From contig JAAYSZ010000036.1 of assembly GCA_012523895.1 (NCBI GenBank), positions 1 through 64,000 on the forward strand: 64,000 nucleotides of DNA, read 5' to 3'. A model generated the notes under the pieces. That model was not told where the DNA came from. It searched no databases and worked only from the letters and a program-made list of their open reading frames with translations. Below are positions 9,120 to 19,400 of this stretch, piece by piece (the first letter of the stretch is position 1; the number at the start of each line of letters is the position of its first letter). The DNA comes from Erysipelotrichaceae bacterium. Its GTDB lineage: Bacteria > Bacillota_I > Bacilli_A > Erysipelotrichales > Erysipelotrichaceae. The position numbers were made by a program, and so were the translations under genes.

Positions 9120-10604
9120 ATGGATTATAAAGTTTTATTAAAAGCATTATCAAGCATAGAAGATGATAGAAATATATCTAGAGATGTAATTATTGGAGCT
9201 TTAAAAGAAGCATTAATAAAAGCATACAAAAAGAATGTAGAACTACCTGATATATCATTAAGAGTTGAATTTGATGACAAGACAGGTCATATTAATATGT
9301 TTCAACAATATAACGTTGTAGAAACTGTTGAAGATGATGAATTAGAAATATCATTAGAAGATGCGAGATTACAAAAAGAAGATTATGAAATCGGTGATGT
9401 TTATGAAATGCAAGTTTCAATTAAAAATTTAAGTAGAGCTAGTGCTTCTTTAGCTAGAAATGTTATAAAACAAAAAATTAGAGAAGCAGAAAAACTAGCA
9501 GTATATGAAGAATATTCAGATTTACTTGATGAAATGGTACTAGGTATTGTTGAATCAGTTGAAGAAAAATTTGTTCTTGTAAATTTAGGAAGAACTATTG
9601 CAATGATGCCTGCTTCAGCAAGAATTCCTGGAGAAATTTATAGAGAAGGTCAAAAGCTTAGAGTAATTATTACTGATGTAAAAAGAGAAACAAAGGGTTC
9701 TCAAGTTTTAGTATCTAGAGCTGATTCTAAATTAGTTAAAAGATTATTTGAAAAAGAAGTTCCTGAAATATATCAAGGTGTAGTAGAAATAAAAGCTATC
9801 GCAAGAGATGCTGGCGACAGAACTAAGATGGCAGTTTATTCTCATGATCCTGATGTTGATCCAATAGGAGCTTGTATTGGACCTAGAGGAAGCAGAGTAC
9901 AAGAAATTATTACAGAACTTCAAGGTGAAAAAATCGATATTTTTGAATGGAGTGATAATTTAACTGATTTAGTTAAAAATGCATTAGCTCCTGCAGAAGT
10001 TATAGCTGTTGTTCCTACTGAAGATAAGAAATCGTTGATTGTTGTAGTGAATCAAGACCAGCTTTCTTTAGCTATTGGTAGAAGAGGAAAGAATGCTAGA
10101 CTTGCCGTTAGACTTACTGATAAGAAAATAGATATTAAGACTGAAGAAGAATTAGAAGAGCAAGGCATTGATTATAGACAAATGCTTGTTGAATATGAAA
10201 TCAGACTTGAAAAAGAAAAACGTGAAGCAGCTGCTAAAGAATTAGAAAAAATGAGAAAAGAAGCAGCAGAAGCTGAAGAAAGAAGACAAGCAGCAATTAA
10301 GGCTGCTCAAGAAGCAGAGCTTGATGATGAAGAGTTTGATGATGAATATTATGATTATGAAGATGATTATGAAGAGTTTGAAGATGAGCTTGAAGAAATA
10401 GATGAAATCATAGAAGAAGCAATAGAAGAAATAGAAGAAGAAATAGAAGAAGAAATTCAAGAAGAAAAAACTGAAGATCTATCAATGAAACAAAAACTTC
10501 TTGAAATTGAAGTTGAAGAGTATGTTTCTGTATTTGAAAAACTTGTTGGGGATACTTCAAAACCTAAACAAGAAAGAAAAGATGATAGAAAACGTAAAAA
10601 GTGA
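9120..10604 (+). CDS. nusA: Transcription termination/antitermination protein NusA (terminating at an in-frame TGA; extension open to 10799)
   Basis: S1/KH domains (VDPIGACIGPRGSRVQEI, LAIGRRGKNARLAVRLT) with an acidic C-terminal tail; TGA at 10602-10604, then 64 sense codons in the same frame to TAG at 10797-10799. Confidence 0.93.
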   Translation: MDYKVLLKALSSIEDDRNISRDVIIGALKEALIKAYKKNVELPDISLRVEFDDKTGHINMFQQYNVVETVEDDELEISLEDARLQKEDYEIGDVYEMQVSIKNLSRASASLARNVIKQKIREAEKLAVYEEYSDLLDEMVLGIVESVEEKFVLVNLGRTIAMMPASARIPGEIYREGQKLRVIITDVKRETKGSQVLVSRADSKLVKRLFEKEVPEIYQGVVEIKAIARDAGDRTKMAVYSHDPDVDPIGACIGPRGSRVQEIITELQGEKIDIFEWSDNLTDLVKNALAPAEVIAVVPTEDKKSLIVVVNQDQLSLAIGRRGKNARLAVRLTDKKIDIKTEEELEEQGIDYRQMLVEYEIRLEKEKREAAAKELEKMRKEAAEAEERRQAAIKAAQEAELDDEEFDDEYYDYEDDYEEFEDELEEIDEIIEEAIEEIEEEIEEEIQEEKTEDLSMKQKLLEIEVEEYVSVFEKLVGDTSKPKQERKDDRKRKK

Positions 10605-10799
10605 GATGACGAAGAAGAACACAAACTACGCTCTATTGATATACGTAAAGATTTAGATTATGAAATAAAACCAATCTATACAGAAGAAGAATTGGAAGAA
10701 ATTGCTCGTCAAGAGGAAGAAGAAGAATTATCAATGTATGATGATTACATGGATTACTTAGAATATGATGATGATGAGTATTATGAGGATATTGAATAG
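10605..10799 (+). other. In-frame continuation of nusA downstream of TGA
   Basis: Encodes DDEEEHKLRSIDIRKDLDYEIKPIYTEEELEEIARQEEEEELSMYDDYMDYLEYDDDEYYEDIE*, the same acidic composition as the NusA tail; ends 10 bp before ylxR. Confidence 0.7.
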
Positions 10800-10809
10800 G
10801 TAAATAACG

Positions 10810-11070
10810 ATGAGAAAAATACCTATGAGAAAATGTGTTGTTACACAAGAACAATTACCAAAAAAAGAATTGTTAAGAGTTGTAAGAACCCCAGAGCGTG
10901 AAGTTGTTGTTGATCTTAAAGGTAAAATGAATGGTAGAGGTGCTTACCTTAAAAAAGATATTGCTGTTGTTGATTTAGCAAAGAAAAAAGGAAGTTTAGA
11001 AAAAGCACTTAATGTTAAAATTAATGATGAAGTATATGAAAGCATCAAACAGGCTATTTTAAATGGATAG
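10810..11070 (+). CDS. ylxR: YlxR (RnpM) family protein
   Basis: MRKIPMRKCVVTQEQLPKKELLRVVR...GRGAYL motif. Confidence 0.92.
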   Translation: MRKIPMRKCVVTQEQLPKKELLRVVRTPEREVVVDLKGKMNGRGAYLKKDIAVVDLAKKKGSLEKALNVKINDEVYESIKQAILNG

Positions 11071-11350
11071 GTTGTACTCATTAATTGGATTGGCATATAG
11101 AGCAAACAAAGTTTTATATGGTGTTAAAGCAATGGATGCTATAAGAAAAAACAAATGTTATTTAGTTGTTTTATCGGATGATGCATCAGATAAAACAAAA
11201 AAAAGGGTTAATGATAAATGTGCTTATTATCAAATACCTGTAAAGTCTAATGTTTCTAAAGAGCAATTATCAAACAGTATTGGGAAAAGTAATATTGTAA
11301 TGGTTGCAATTTGTGAGGAGGGCTTTGCGAAAAGTATTTTAGAAGCATAG
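11063..11350 (+). CDS. ylxQ: YlxQ, L7Ae-like RNA-binding protein
   Basis: Small L7Ae/L30e-like protein between ylxR and infB. Confidence 0.85.
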   Translation: MDRLYSLIGLAYRANKVLYGVKAMDAIRKNKCYLVVLSDDASDKTKKRVNDKCAYYQIPVKSNVSKEQLSNSIGKSNIVMVAICEEGFAKSILEA

Positions 11351-11362
11351 AAGGAGGTATAA

Positions 11363-13195
11363 ATGTCTAGAAAAAAAAGAAAATCAAATCCAAGAAATAG
11401 AAAGAGAAATGTTAAAGAGTTTACTCCAAAACATAATACTGTAGTCAAGAATATTGAATATTATGAAGGGATAACTGTAGGTGAACTTGCGCAAAAGTGT
11501 AATCGTAATGCAAGTGATGTAATTAAGATACTATTTATGCTTGGTAATATGGTTACTATAAATAGTATGTTAGATGATGAATCAGTTGAATTGGTTTGTT
11601 TAGAGTTTAATATTACTCCTAAAAAAGTCGATCCACTTGAGGAAGAAGATTCTTTATTAGATGATGAAGTTGATGATCCAAAAGATTTAAAACCTAGGGC
11701 TCCAATTGTAACGATTATGGGTCATGTTGACCACGGTAAGACTACATTACTTGATTCAATTAGAAAAACAAAAGTTGTTGAAGGTGAATTTGGTGGTATA
11801 ACTCAGCACATTGGTGCTTATCAAGTTGGTGTTGATGGTAAACTTGTAACATTTTTAGACACTCCAGGCCATGAGGCATTTACTGCAATGAGAGCTAGAG
11901 GAGCTAAGGTAACTGACTTAGTTGTTATTGTTGTTGCGGCAGATGATAGTGTTATGCCTCAAACAAAAGAAGCTGTAGACCATGCAAAAGCAGCTGATGT
12001 ACCTATTATTGTTGCGATTAATAAGATTGATAAACCAACCGCAAATCCTGATAGAGTTATGAATGAAATGGCTGATTTAGGATTGACTCCAGAAGAGTGG
12101 GGTGGAGATACAATTTATGTACAAACTAGTGCTAAATTAGGTACTGGTATCAAAGATTTATTAGAAACTATTTTAGTTCTTTCTGAGGTTAAAGATCTTA
12201 AAGCAAATCCTAATAGAATTGCAACAGGTACAGTTATAGAAGCAAAACTTGATAAAGGTAGAGGACCGGTTGCTACTTTATTAATTCAAAATGGTACTTT
12301 AAATTTTGGAGATTTCTTAGTAGTAGGTACTACTTATGGAAAAGTAAGAAAAATGACTGATGATATGGGAGAAGAAATTAAATCAGCTCTTCCATCTACT
12401 CCAGTAGAAATTATTGGTTTAAGTGAAGTTCCAGAAGCTGGAGATATGTTTAAAGTATTTGATGATGAAAGAGAAGCTAGATTATTAGCTCAAAGAAGAA
12501 ATCAAGTAAAAATTGAACAAGAAAGAAAACAAACTTCTGCAATGTCTTTAGAAGAATTGACTCAAAGAATTGCTGAAGGAGAAGCAAAAGAAATTCCAAT
12601 GATTATTAAGGCTGATGTTCAAGGATCTGCTGAAGCAGTTAAAGCTTCGATGGAAAAACTAGAAGTAGAAGATGTAAGAATAAATGTTATTAGATCAACT
12701 GCTGGAGCTATATCAGAATCTGATGTTATGCTTGCTGAAGCATCTGGTGCAGTTATTATTGGATTTAATGTTAGACCTGATGCTAATGTTAGAAAAATGG
12801 CTGGTGATTCTGGAGTAAGTATTAGATTGCATAAAGTAATTTATAAAGCTTTAGAAGAAGTTGAATCAGCAATGAAGGGATTATTAAATCCAGTATTTGA
12901 AGAAGTTGTTATTGGTCAAGCTGAGGTTAGACAAATATATAAAGCATCAAAAGTTGGAACTATTGCTGGATGTATGGTACAAGATGGGAAAATTATTAGA
13001 GACTGTAACGTAAGACTAATAAGAGATGGAATTGTTGTATATGATGGAAAACTTGGTTCATTAAAGAGATTCCAAAATGATGCTAAAGAAGTTTCTGCAG
13101 GATATGAGTGTGGTTTAACAATTGAAAACTTTAATGATATTAAAGAAGGAGACTTGGTTGAAGCTTATAAAGACCAAGAAGTACCAATTGAATAA
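11363..13195 (+). CDS. infB: Translation initiation factor IF-2
   Basis: [32 protein letters not shown]. Confidence 0.97.
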   Translation: MSRKKRKSNPRNRKRNVKEFTPKHNTVVKNIEYYEGITVGELAQKCNRNASDVIKILFMLGNMVTINSMLDDESVELVCLEFNITPKKVDPLEEEDSLLDDEVDDPKDLKPRAPIVTIMGHVDHGKTTLLDSIRKTKVVEGEFGGITQHIGAYQVGVDGKLVTFLDTPGHEAFTAMRARGAKVTDLVVIVVAADDSVMPQTKEAVDHAKAADVPIIVAINKIDKPTANPDRVMNEMADLGLTPEEWGGDTIYVQTSAKLGTGIKDLLETILVLSEVKDLKANPNRIATGTVIEAKLDKGRGPVATLLIQNGTLNFGDFLVVGTTYGKVRKMTDDMGEEIKSALPSTPVEIIGLSEVPEAGDMFKVFDDEREARLLAQRRNQVKIEQERKQTSAMSLEELTQRIAEGEAKEIPMIIKADVQGSAEAVKASMEKLEVEDVRINVIRSTAGAISESDVMLAEASGAVIIGFNVRPDANVRKMAGDSGVSIRLHKVIYKALEEVESAMKGLLNPVFEEVVIGQAEVRQIYKASKVGTIAGCMVQDGKIIRDCNVRLIRDGIVVYDGKLGSLKRFQNDAKEVSAGYECGLTIENFNDIKEGDLVEAYKDQEVPIE

Positions 13196-13539
13196 TGGCA
13201 AAAATTAAACAAGAAAGATTAAACCAAACTATTCTTAAAGAAATAACTAATATTATACAGTTAAAACTAAAAGATCCATCAGTTGGTTTTGTGACTATTA
13301 CTGATGTGGTTGTTAGTAATGATCATAGTTATGCTGATGTGTATGTTTCATTTTTAGGTAAGAAAGAAAGAAATGAAGCTGGTTTAAAAGCTTTAAATAG
13401 AGCTAAAGGCTTTATCAGGACTGAACTTGCTAGAAGTATGACAACTAGACGTGTACCAGAACTTACATTTAAATTAGATAATACACTTGAAAAAGCTACT
13501 AGATTAGAAAAAATATTTGAAGAAATAGAAAATTCATAA
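13195..13539 (+). CDS. rbfA: Ribosome-binding factor A
   Basis: RbfA-like sequence (LKDPSVGFVTITDVVVSNDHSYADVYVSFLG) directly after infB. Confidence 0.93.
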   Translation: MAKIKQERLNQTILKEITNIIQLKLKDPSVGFVTITDVVVSNDHSYADVYVSFLGKKERNEAGLKALNRAKGFIRTELARSMTTRRVPELTFKLDNTLEKATRLEKIFEEIENS

Positions 13540-13550
13540 ATATAAAATAT

Positions 13551-13590
13551 ACCCTAAAAGTTAGATATAAACTGACTATAGGGTTTTTTT
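13551..13590 (+). terminator. Intrinsic terminator after rbfA
   Basis: ACCCTA...TAGGGT followed by T7. Confidence 0.65.
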
Positions 13591-13768
13591 ATTTATAAAA
13601 TGATACTAAATAATAGTTTATCTATTAAAAAAATACTTTATCTGCAAAAATACAAAAGTTAGAAGATAAATAAATTAAAGAATAAAAAAGAACTTTATTT
13701 TAATAATTATAAATACAATTTAGGAATTTAAAAAAATAAACAAATATATATACCAGGGAGGTATTTAT

Positions 13769-14068
13769 ATGAGAAAGATAACAGTTGATCCATCAAGATT
13801 GGAAGCATGTGCAACAAAAATAAGTCAAGACACACAAGAATATCAAAGAACCTTTATGCAATTATTTGAAGAAGTTAATGTTATGAATAATGCATGGCAA
13901 GGAAAAGATAATGTTGCTTTTTCTAATCAAATAAGAAGTTATGAAGATGATTTTAGACAAATAGCTATTTTATGTGAGCAGTATAGTGAGTTTTTAAGAG
14001 CTTCTGCTAGAGCTTATAGAGAAACTCAAGATGAATTAACTAATCAAGCTATGAGACTTGTAAATTGA
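13769..14068 (+). CDS. WXG100 family protein (EsxA-like)
   Basis: 99 aa helical protein with central WQG (NNAWQGKDNVAF); SD AGGGAGG. Confidence 0.88.
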   Translation: MRKITVDPSRLEACATKISQDTQEYQRTFMQLFEEVNVMNNAWQGKDNVAFSNQIRSYEDDFRQIAILCEQYSEFLRASARAYRETQDELTNQAMRLVN

Positions 14069-14081
14069 GGAGGGATGATAA

Positions 14082-14381
14082 ATGGATAATATTAAAATAT
14101 CGTTAGCTGAAGTAAGCAATTGTTCACAAGCTATTAGAACTTTAAATCAAAAAATGTATGATTTACTAATTACTATGAAAAAAGAAATGAATGATTTAAA
14201 TGGTAGTTGGATATCAGAAAGTGGAGAAACAATTAGACAAAAATTTAATCAATTTGCTACTAAATTTGATATTCAAAAAGAAACAATTGATTCATATTCT
14301 AAGTTTTTAGATTTAACTGTGTCAAGTTATGATTCTTTAGAAACAACCATTAATGCAAATGCATCAAGTTTTACACAATAA
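14082..14381 (+). CDS. WXG100-like protein (EsxB-like), degenerate WXG
   Basis: 99 aa helical protein, central GSWISESG instead of WXG, C-terminal YDSLE (YxxxE). Confidence 0.8.
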   Translation: MDNIKISLAEVSNCSQAIRTLNQKMYDLLITMKKEMNDLNGSWISESGETIRQKFNQFATKFDIQKETIDSYSKFLDLTVSSYDSLETTINANASSFTQ

Positions 14382-16482
14382 ATTTTATAAAATAACCATT
14401 TTAATCTTATCTTTAATCCTTATTCTTTCTGGTTGTTCTAATAAGGTAGAAACAATAAGTGTAGGAGAATGGTTGTTAGAAATAAGTAATAAATTAAACA
14501 TTAAGGATTATTTTAAAAAAACACCCTATTTTGTTAATATTGATGAATCATCGATATATTATGAAAGTATTCAAGCGTTAGTTGAATGGGGTGTTATAGA
14601 TACTAATTCAAATGTTAATACTGAATCAAGTTTGAATAGAGAATTTGTTGCCTATACATTAAGTAATTTATATGATGAAGATATTAATGCTATTTCTATA
14701 AAAGATAGTTCTAAAAGTAAGTATCCAAAACATATAGAAAAATCAGTTGCATTAGGAATAATGCAACTTGATTCTAGAGAATGTTTTAACCCTAAAAACA
14801 TAATTGATAAAAACGAAGCATTATCAATATTAGATAAGGTAGTTAATAATTTAAATAAAAAAGTATATGAAAATTCATTTTATAATTTTAATTGGAAAGA
14901 TGATTTAGTAATAATTGAAGAAGAACCTTTAGAATATGATGAACATTTTAATATTGCATATTATCCTAAAGGGACAAATATAAATGAAGAAGATATATTA
15001 AAGTTTAAAAATAATAATTTAGATACAATAAAAAAAGTAGAAGATATATTTGAAAAAGAAGATTTATTGAAAGTTAAATTAAGTAATCCCGATATAAATG
15101 ATTTATATAATGAAATTGATATACAAGATACATTTGAAGTAGATTTTGATAATGCAATTTTTGAAGATTATGAATCAAATGAAATAGAATCTAATGAAAT
15201 TGATTTTAATGAAGTTGAGATACAAGAAACTTATGAAATAATTGATTTTGTTAATTTAAGTAATTCAAATAAGCAATCAAATTCTTTTGAAGTAAATGGA
15301 TTTAAAGTTAAATACACTACAAATGGTGGAAGTTTAAAAGTTAATATTAATAAAACAAATACAAATGGAAGTGTTATATATGGAGAAGCTAGTTTACATA
15401 GTGTAAAACCTACAATCAAATGGAATTTAAAAAATAATACAATAAAAGATGCATATTTTAGAGTTGATTTTAAAACAAATAGTTCTATTGGTTTAAAAAA
15501 AGAAAACTATACTAAACAATTTAGTGATTTGAAAAGTATATCTACTTCTAATTTTATTAGTACCTTAAAATCTTCTTTTAAGGATCAAAATGATATATTA
15601 GAAACTATTATTCCAATTTGTAAAATAAAGATTCCAATTAAAAGTGCTCCTAGTTTTACTATTTTAATGCAATTACAAATTGAGATATATACAAGTGGAA
15701 GAATTGAACTTAGTTTATCAAACACTCATAGTATTGGAATGGAAATAAAAAACAATAAACTAAGAATCATATCTAATCATGATTATAATGCTGATTTTAT
15801 TGTTAAAGCATCAGGGAATTTATTACTAGGAGTTTATACTGGATTAAACTTGTTTGATAAAACATTAATGGATATTGGATTATCTGGAGGTTTGAAAACA
15901 CATCTTCAAAGTATAGTTCATATTTATGATAGTAAAGGCAAAGTTACTTCAAGTAAAAGCAATTTGCCTACTGATTTATTGGATGACATGACAAAAGATA
16001 ATGAAGATATTAAAGTATGTGGTGATTTAAAAGGATATTGGGTTTTAGATGCAACTTTTAATTCCACAAAATCATTTGCTAGAAAATTAGGTTTATATAA
16101 GAAGTTTAATATATTAAATGAAAATAATGCGTCTTTAATACCTGGATTAAATAAACATTTGGAAAATTGGCAATTTGTAGAACGATGTACTGTAAATGAT
16201 AGGTATTATGCATTAAACAAATACTTAAATCTAGAAACTGAAAAAATAATAATTGATAATTATTCAAAGGTTTTAGACATTAATGAATCTTTTGCAATTA
16301 AAGTTTTAAATGTTCCTAAAGGATATAATAAAAATCAATTGATTTTCACATCAAATAATTCTCAAATAGCTTCTGTAGATAAAAATGGAAGTGTAGTAGC
16401 TAATAGTAAGGGTAATACTATAATTACTATTAAAACTAGTGATGAAATACATGAAATAAAATGTCATGTTTTGGTGAGATAA
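14353..16482 (+). CDS. Lipoprotein with SLH-like repeats and a C-terminal Big2-like domain, linked to the type VII locus
   Basis: ILSLILILSGCSNK lipobox; SLH-like segments (SIQALVEWGVIDTNS..., KSVALGIMQ...); C-terminal IASVDKNGSVVANSKGNTIITIKT is Big2-like. Start uncertain. Confidence 0.7.
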   Translation: MQMHQVLHNKFYKITILILSLILILSGCSNKVETISVGEWLLEISNKLNIKDYFKKTPYFVNIDESSIYYESIQALVEWGVIDTNSNVNTESSLNREFVAYTLSNLYDEDINAISIKDSSKSKYPKHIEKSVALGIMQLDSRECFNPKNIIDKNEALSILDKVVNNLNKKVYENSFYNFNWKDDLVIIEEEPLEYDEHFNIAYYPKGTNINEEDILKFKNNNLDTIKKVEDIFEKEDLLKVKLSNPDINDLYNEIDIQDTFEVDFDNAIFEDYESNEIESNEIDFNEVEIQETYEIIDFVNLSNSNKQSNSFEVNGFKVKYTTNGGSLKVNINKTNTNGSVIYGEASLHSVKPTIKWNLKNNTIKDAYFRVDFKTNSSIGLKKENYTKQFSDLKSISTSNFISTLKSSFKDQNDILETIIPICKIKIPIKSAPSFTILMQLQIEIYTSGRIELSLSNTHSIGMEIKNNKLRIISNHDYNADFIVKASGNLLLGVYTGLNLFDKTLMDIGLSGGLKTHLQSIVHIYDSKGKVTSSKSNLPTDLLDDMTKDNEDIKVCGDLKGYWVLDATFNSTKSFARKLGLYKKFNILNENNASLIPGLNKHLENWQFVERCTVNDRYYALNKYLNLETEKIIIDNYSKVLDINESFAIKVLNVPKGYNKNQLIFTSNNSQIASVDKNGSVVANSKGNTIITIKTSDEIHEIKCHVLVR

Positions 16483-16485
16483 ATA

Positions 16486-19400
16486 ATGTTAATAATAAAA
16501 CAAAGAGGTAAAATACAAAAGTTTTTTGATTTTAATAGATACAAAGATAGACATATTCAAATAAATATTGATAAAGAATATGTCATCTTTTATTATAAAA
16601 ACAATAATTTTTATTATGAGTTATCTAATTCATTAGAAGTTATCGATGATTTATGTAAAGAAGAAAGATTAATAACTTTAAGCAAAACAAATGAGTATGA
16701 TCCAATATTATTAATATTTTCTTTTTATGATGAAAATATTAATAGATATACAAAATATGAAAATAAAAGAAATATAATTATAGGAAATGATATTCATAAT
16801 GATATTTATATATCAGATTCTTTATTAAATAAGATTCATATGGAAATAGACACATTTAATAAAACGTATATAAATAACAATTATATAAAAACATATATTA
16901 ATAATAAAATAAGTAGTAATAATTTCAGCAATCAAGATATTATTCAATTAATAAATTTGAAAATAATAATACATGAAGATTTTATAATGGTTAATGATTG
17001 TAATAATATACATGTGAATTTAAATAAATATACTGGTTTTAAAAGTAATTATCATTTTACTAATAATGAAATTTATATTAAAAAATTATTTAGAGTTTAT
17101 AGTGAGTTTAAATTTAAAGAATTTATAGTAAAACAACCAATGCCTATGTATACAATAACTCAAAATCCACTAATATTTTCGATAGGCCCAGCTCTTACAA
17201 TGTCACTTGCTTCATTATTAAGCGGATCTATTTCTGTTTATAATTCATATATGCAGGGTAGATCAATAATAGAAACTATACCTATGTTGATACTTCCTTT
17301 AGTGATGTTAATAAGTACATTATTTTGGAATCCAATTCAAAGAAGATTTGAGAAAAACAAAAAAATAAAGTATGAAATATTAAGAAATAAAGAATTTGTT
17401 AAATCATTACAAAGTATAGAAAAAGAATTAAATTATGAAAAGCAAAAATATAGAAATTTTATAAAAGATAATTATTTAAATCCTATGCAGCTTTCTTTAA
17501 GCATTAACAAAAATAAAAAGTTATTATATCAAAAAGATTTAAATCATAAAGACTTTTTAAAATTGTATATTGGTAAAGGGAATATTAAATCAAATTTTAA
17601 AATAATAAATAGACATAATTTAGATGATAAATTGGATAAAATATTTTCTGAATTTTGTGATAGAAATCTATATATATTAGATATTGGAATAATAATTGAT
17701 TTAAATGATATTAAAAACATATCAATAGTAAAAAATAACTATGATGAAGATATATATGTAAAATATCTTTTGCTACAAATACTTACGTATTATTCTTTTA
17801 AAGATATTAATCTAGTTATATTATGTGATGAAAATTGGTTGAATAATAACAAAGAATTTTTATATATTAATCATTTGTATAATAACTCTTCTAGATACAT
17901 TGCTATAAACAAAAATGAAGTAATAAATATAAATAAAAATATTGAAAACAAACCTACAATTGTATACATACAAAATAATGAGTTATATAAATATTTAAAA
18001 ATTGAAAATAGTTATATATTAAATTCAACAAACAATATTAATGATATTCCTTCTTATTGTAATTCTTATATTGTAGTTGATGAATATAAAGGTATATTTG
18101 TTAACAATAAAAATGAAATACAAAAATTTAAAATTGAAAATTTATCAAAAATAAATATAAATATGTTACTTTATAAATTATCAAAATATAAATTATTTAC
18201 TGATAAGACAATAATAAATAAAAAAATAATTAGCTTATTTGATATTTTGAAAATTAATAACGTTAAAGAATTAAATATACATTATAATTATAAAAATAAT
18301 ATTAATTTACAAAATATTGATATTGTATTAGGGAAATCAGATACTTATACAGATATTAAGTTAGATATAAGTGAAAAAGGGCATGGTCCTCATGGTTTAA
18401 TTGCGGGAATGACAGGCTCAGGAAAAAGTGAATTAATAATAACTTTAATTACTTTGTTAAGTATAAAATATAGTCCTAAATATCTTCAAATAGCTATTAT
18501 TGATTACAAAGGAGGTGGAATTATTCAAAGTTTTAAAAATGATTTGTTTACTCTACCACATTTAATAGGAACATTATCAAATTTAGATGTAAATGAATTA
18601 AGGAGATGTTTAGTTTCATTTAATGAAGAAATTATAAAAAGACAAATATTATTTAAGAAATTATCTAATAAATACAATATATTAAATATTAATATTGATA
18701 TATACCAAAAATATGCAAATAAAGATAGTGAGTTTGAAAGTTTAGCACATTTATTAATAATTGTAGATGAATTTGCGGAACTTAAAAAACAAGAATATGA
18801 GTTTATGAGTGAGCTTATTAGTATTGCAAGAATAGGAAGAAGTTTAGGTATTCATTTAATTCTTTCTACTCAAAAGCCAAGTGGGGTGGTTGATGATCAG
18901 ATATGGTCAAATTGTAGATTCAAAATATGTCTTAAAGTACAAAATAAGCAAGATTCGTATGAAATGTTACATATTAATGATGCTTCTTTATTAAAAGAAA
19001 CAGGAAGTTTTTATTTATTGTACGATAATATCTTAGAAAAAGGAAAGGCAGCATGGTCTAATGCATATTTAAATACAGATGATATAAATCAAATACAATT
19101 ATTAGATAATACTCTTAATATAATAAATGAAAGTTTTATAAATAATAAAAATAATAAAACTCAACTAATGGAAATAATGGATTTAATATGTAAATATAAT
19201 AAATTTGATGTAAAACCACTATGGTTACCACCAATTGAAAAAGTAAATTTTAGTAATTTTAACAAGGATTATTTTTATTTAGGTTTAATTGATGACTATT
19301 ATTCAAGAACATATAAAAAACTAATATATGAGGATAAACATATGGTTATTTTTTCAATTAACAATGATGAAAAAAGGAAATTTTTAAATGTATTACTATA

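Noticed and set aside
10242-10460. Antisense ORF of 72 aa opposite the nusA acidic tail
   Set aside because: Phe/Ile-rich product is a by-product of GAA/GAT-rich sense codons; no RBS or domain.
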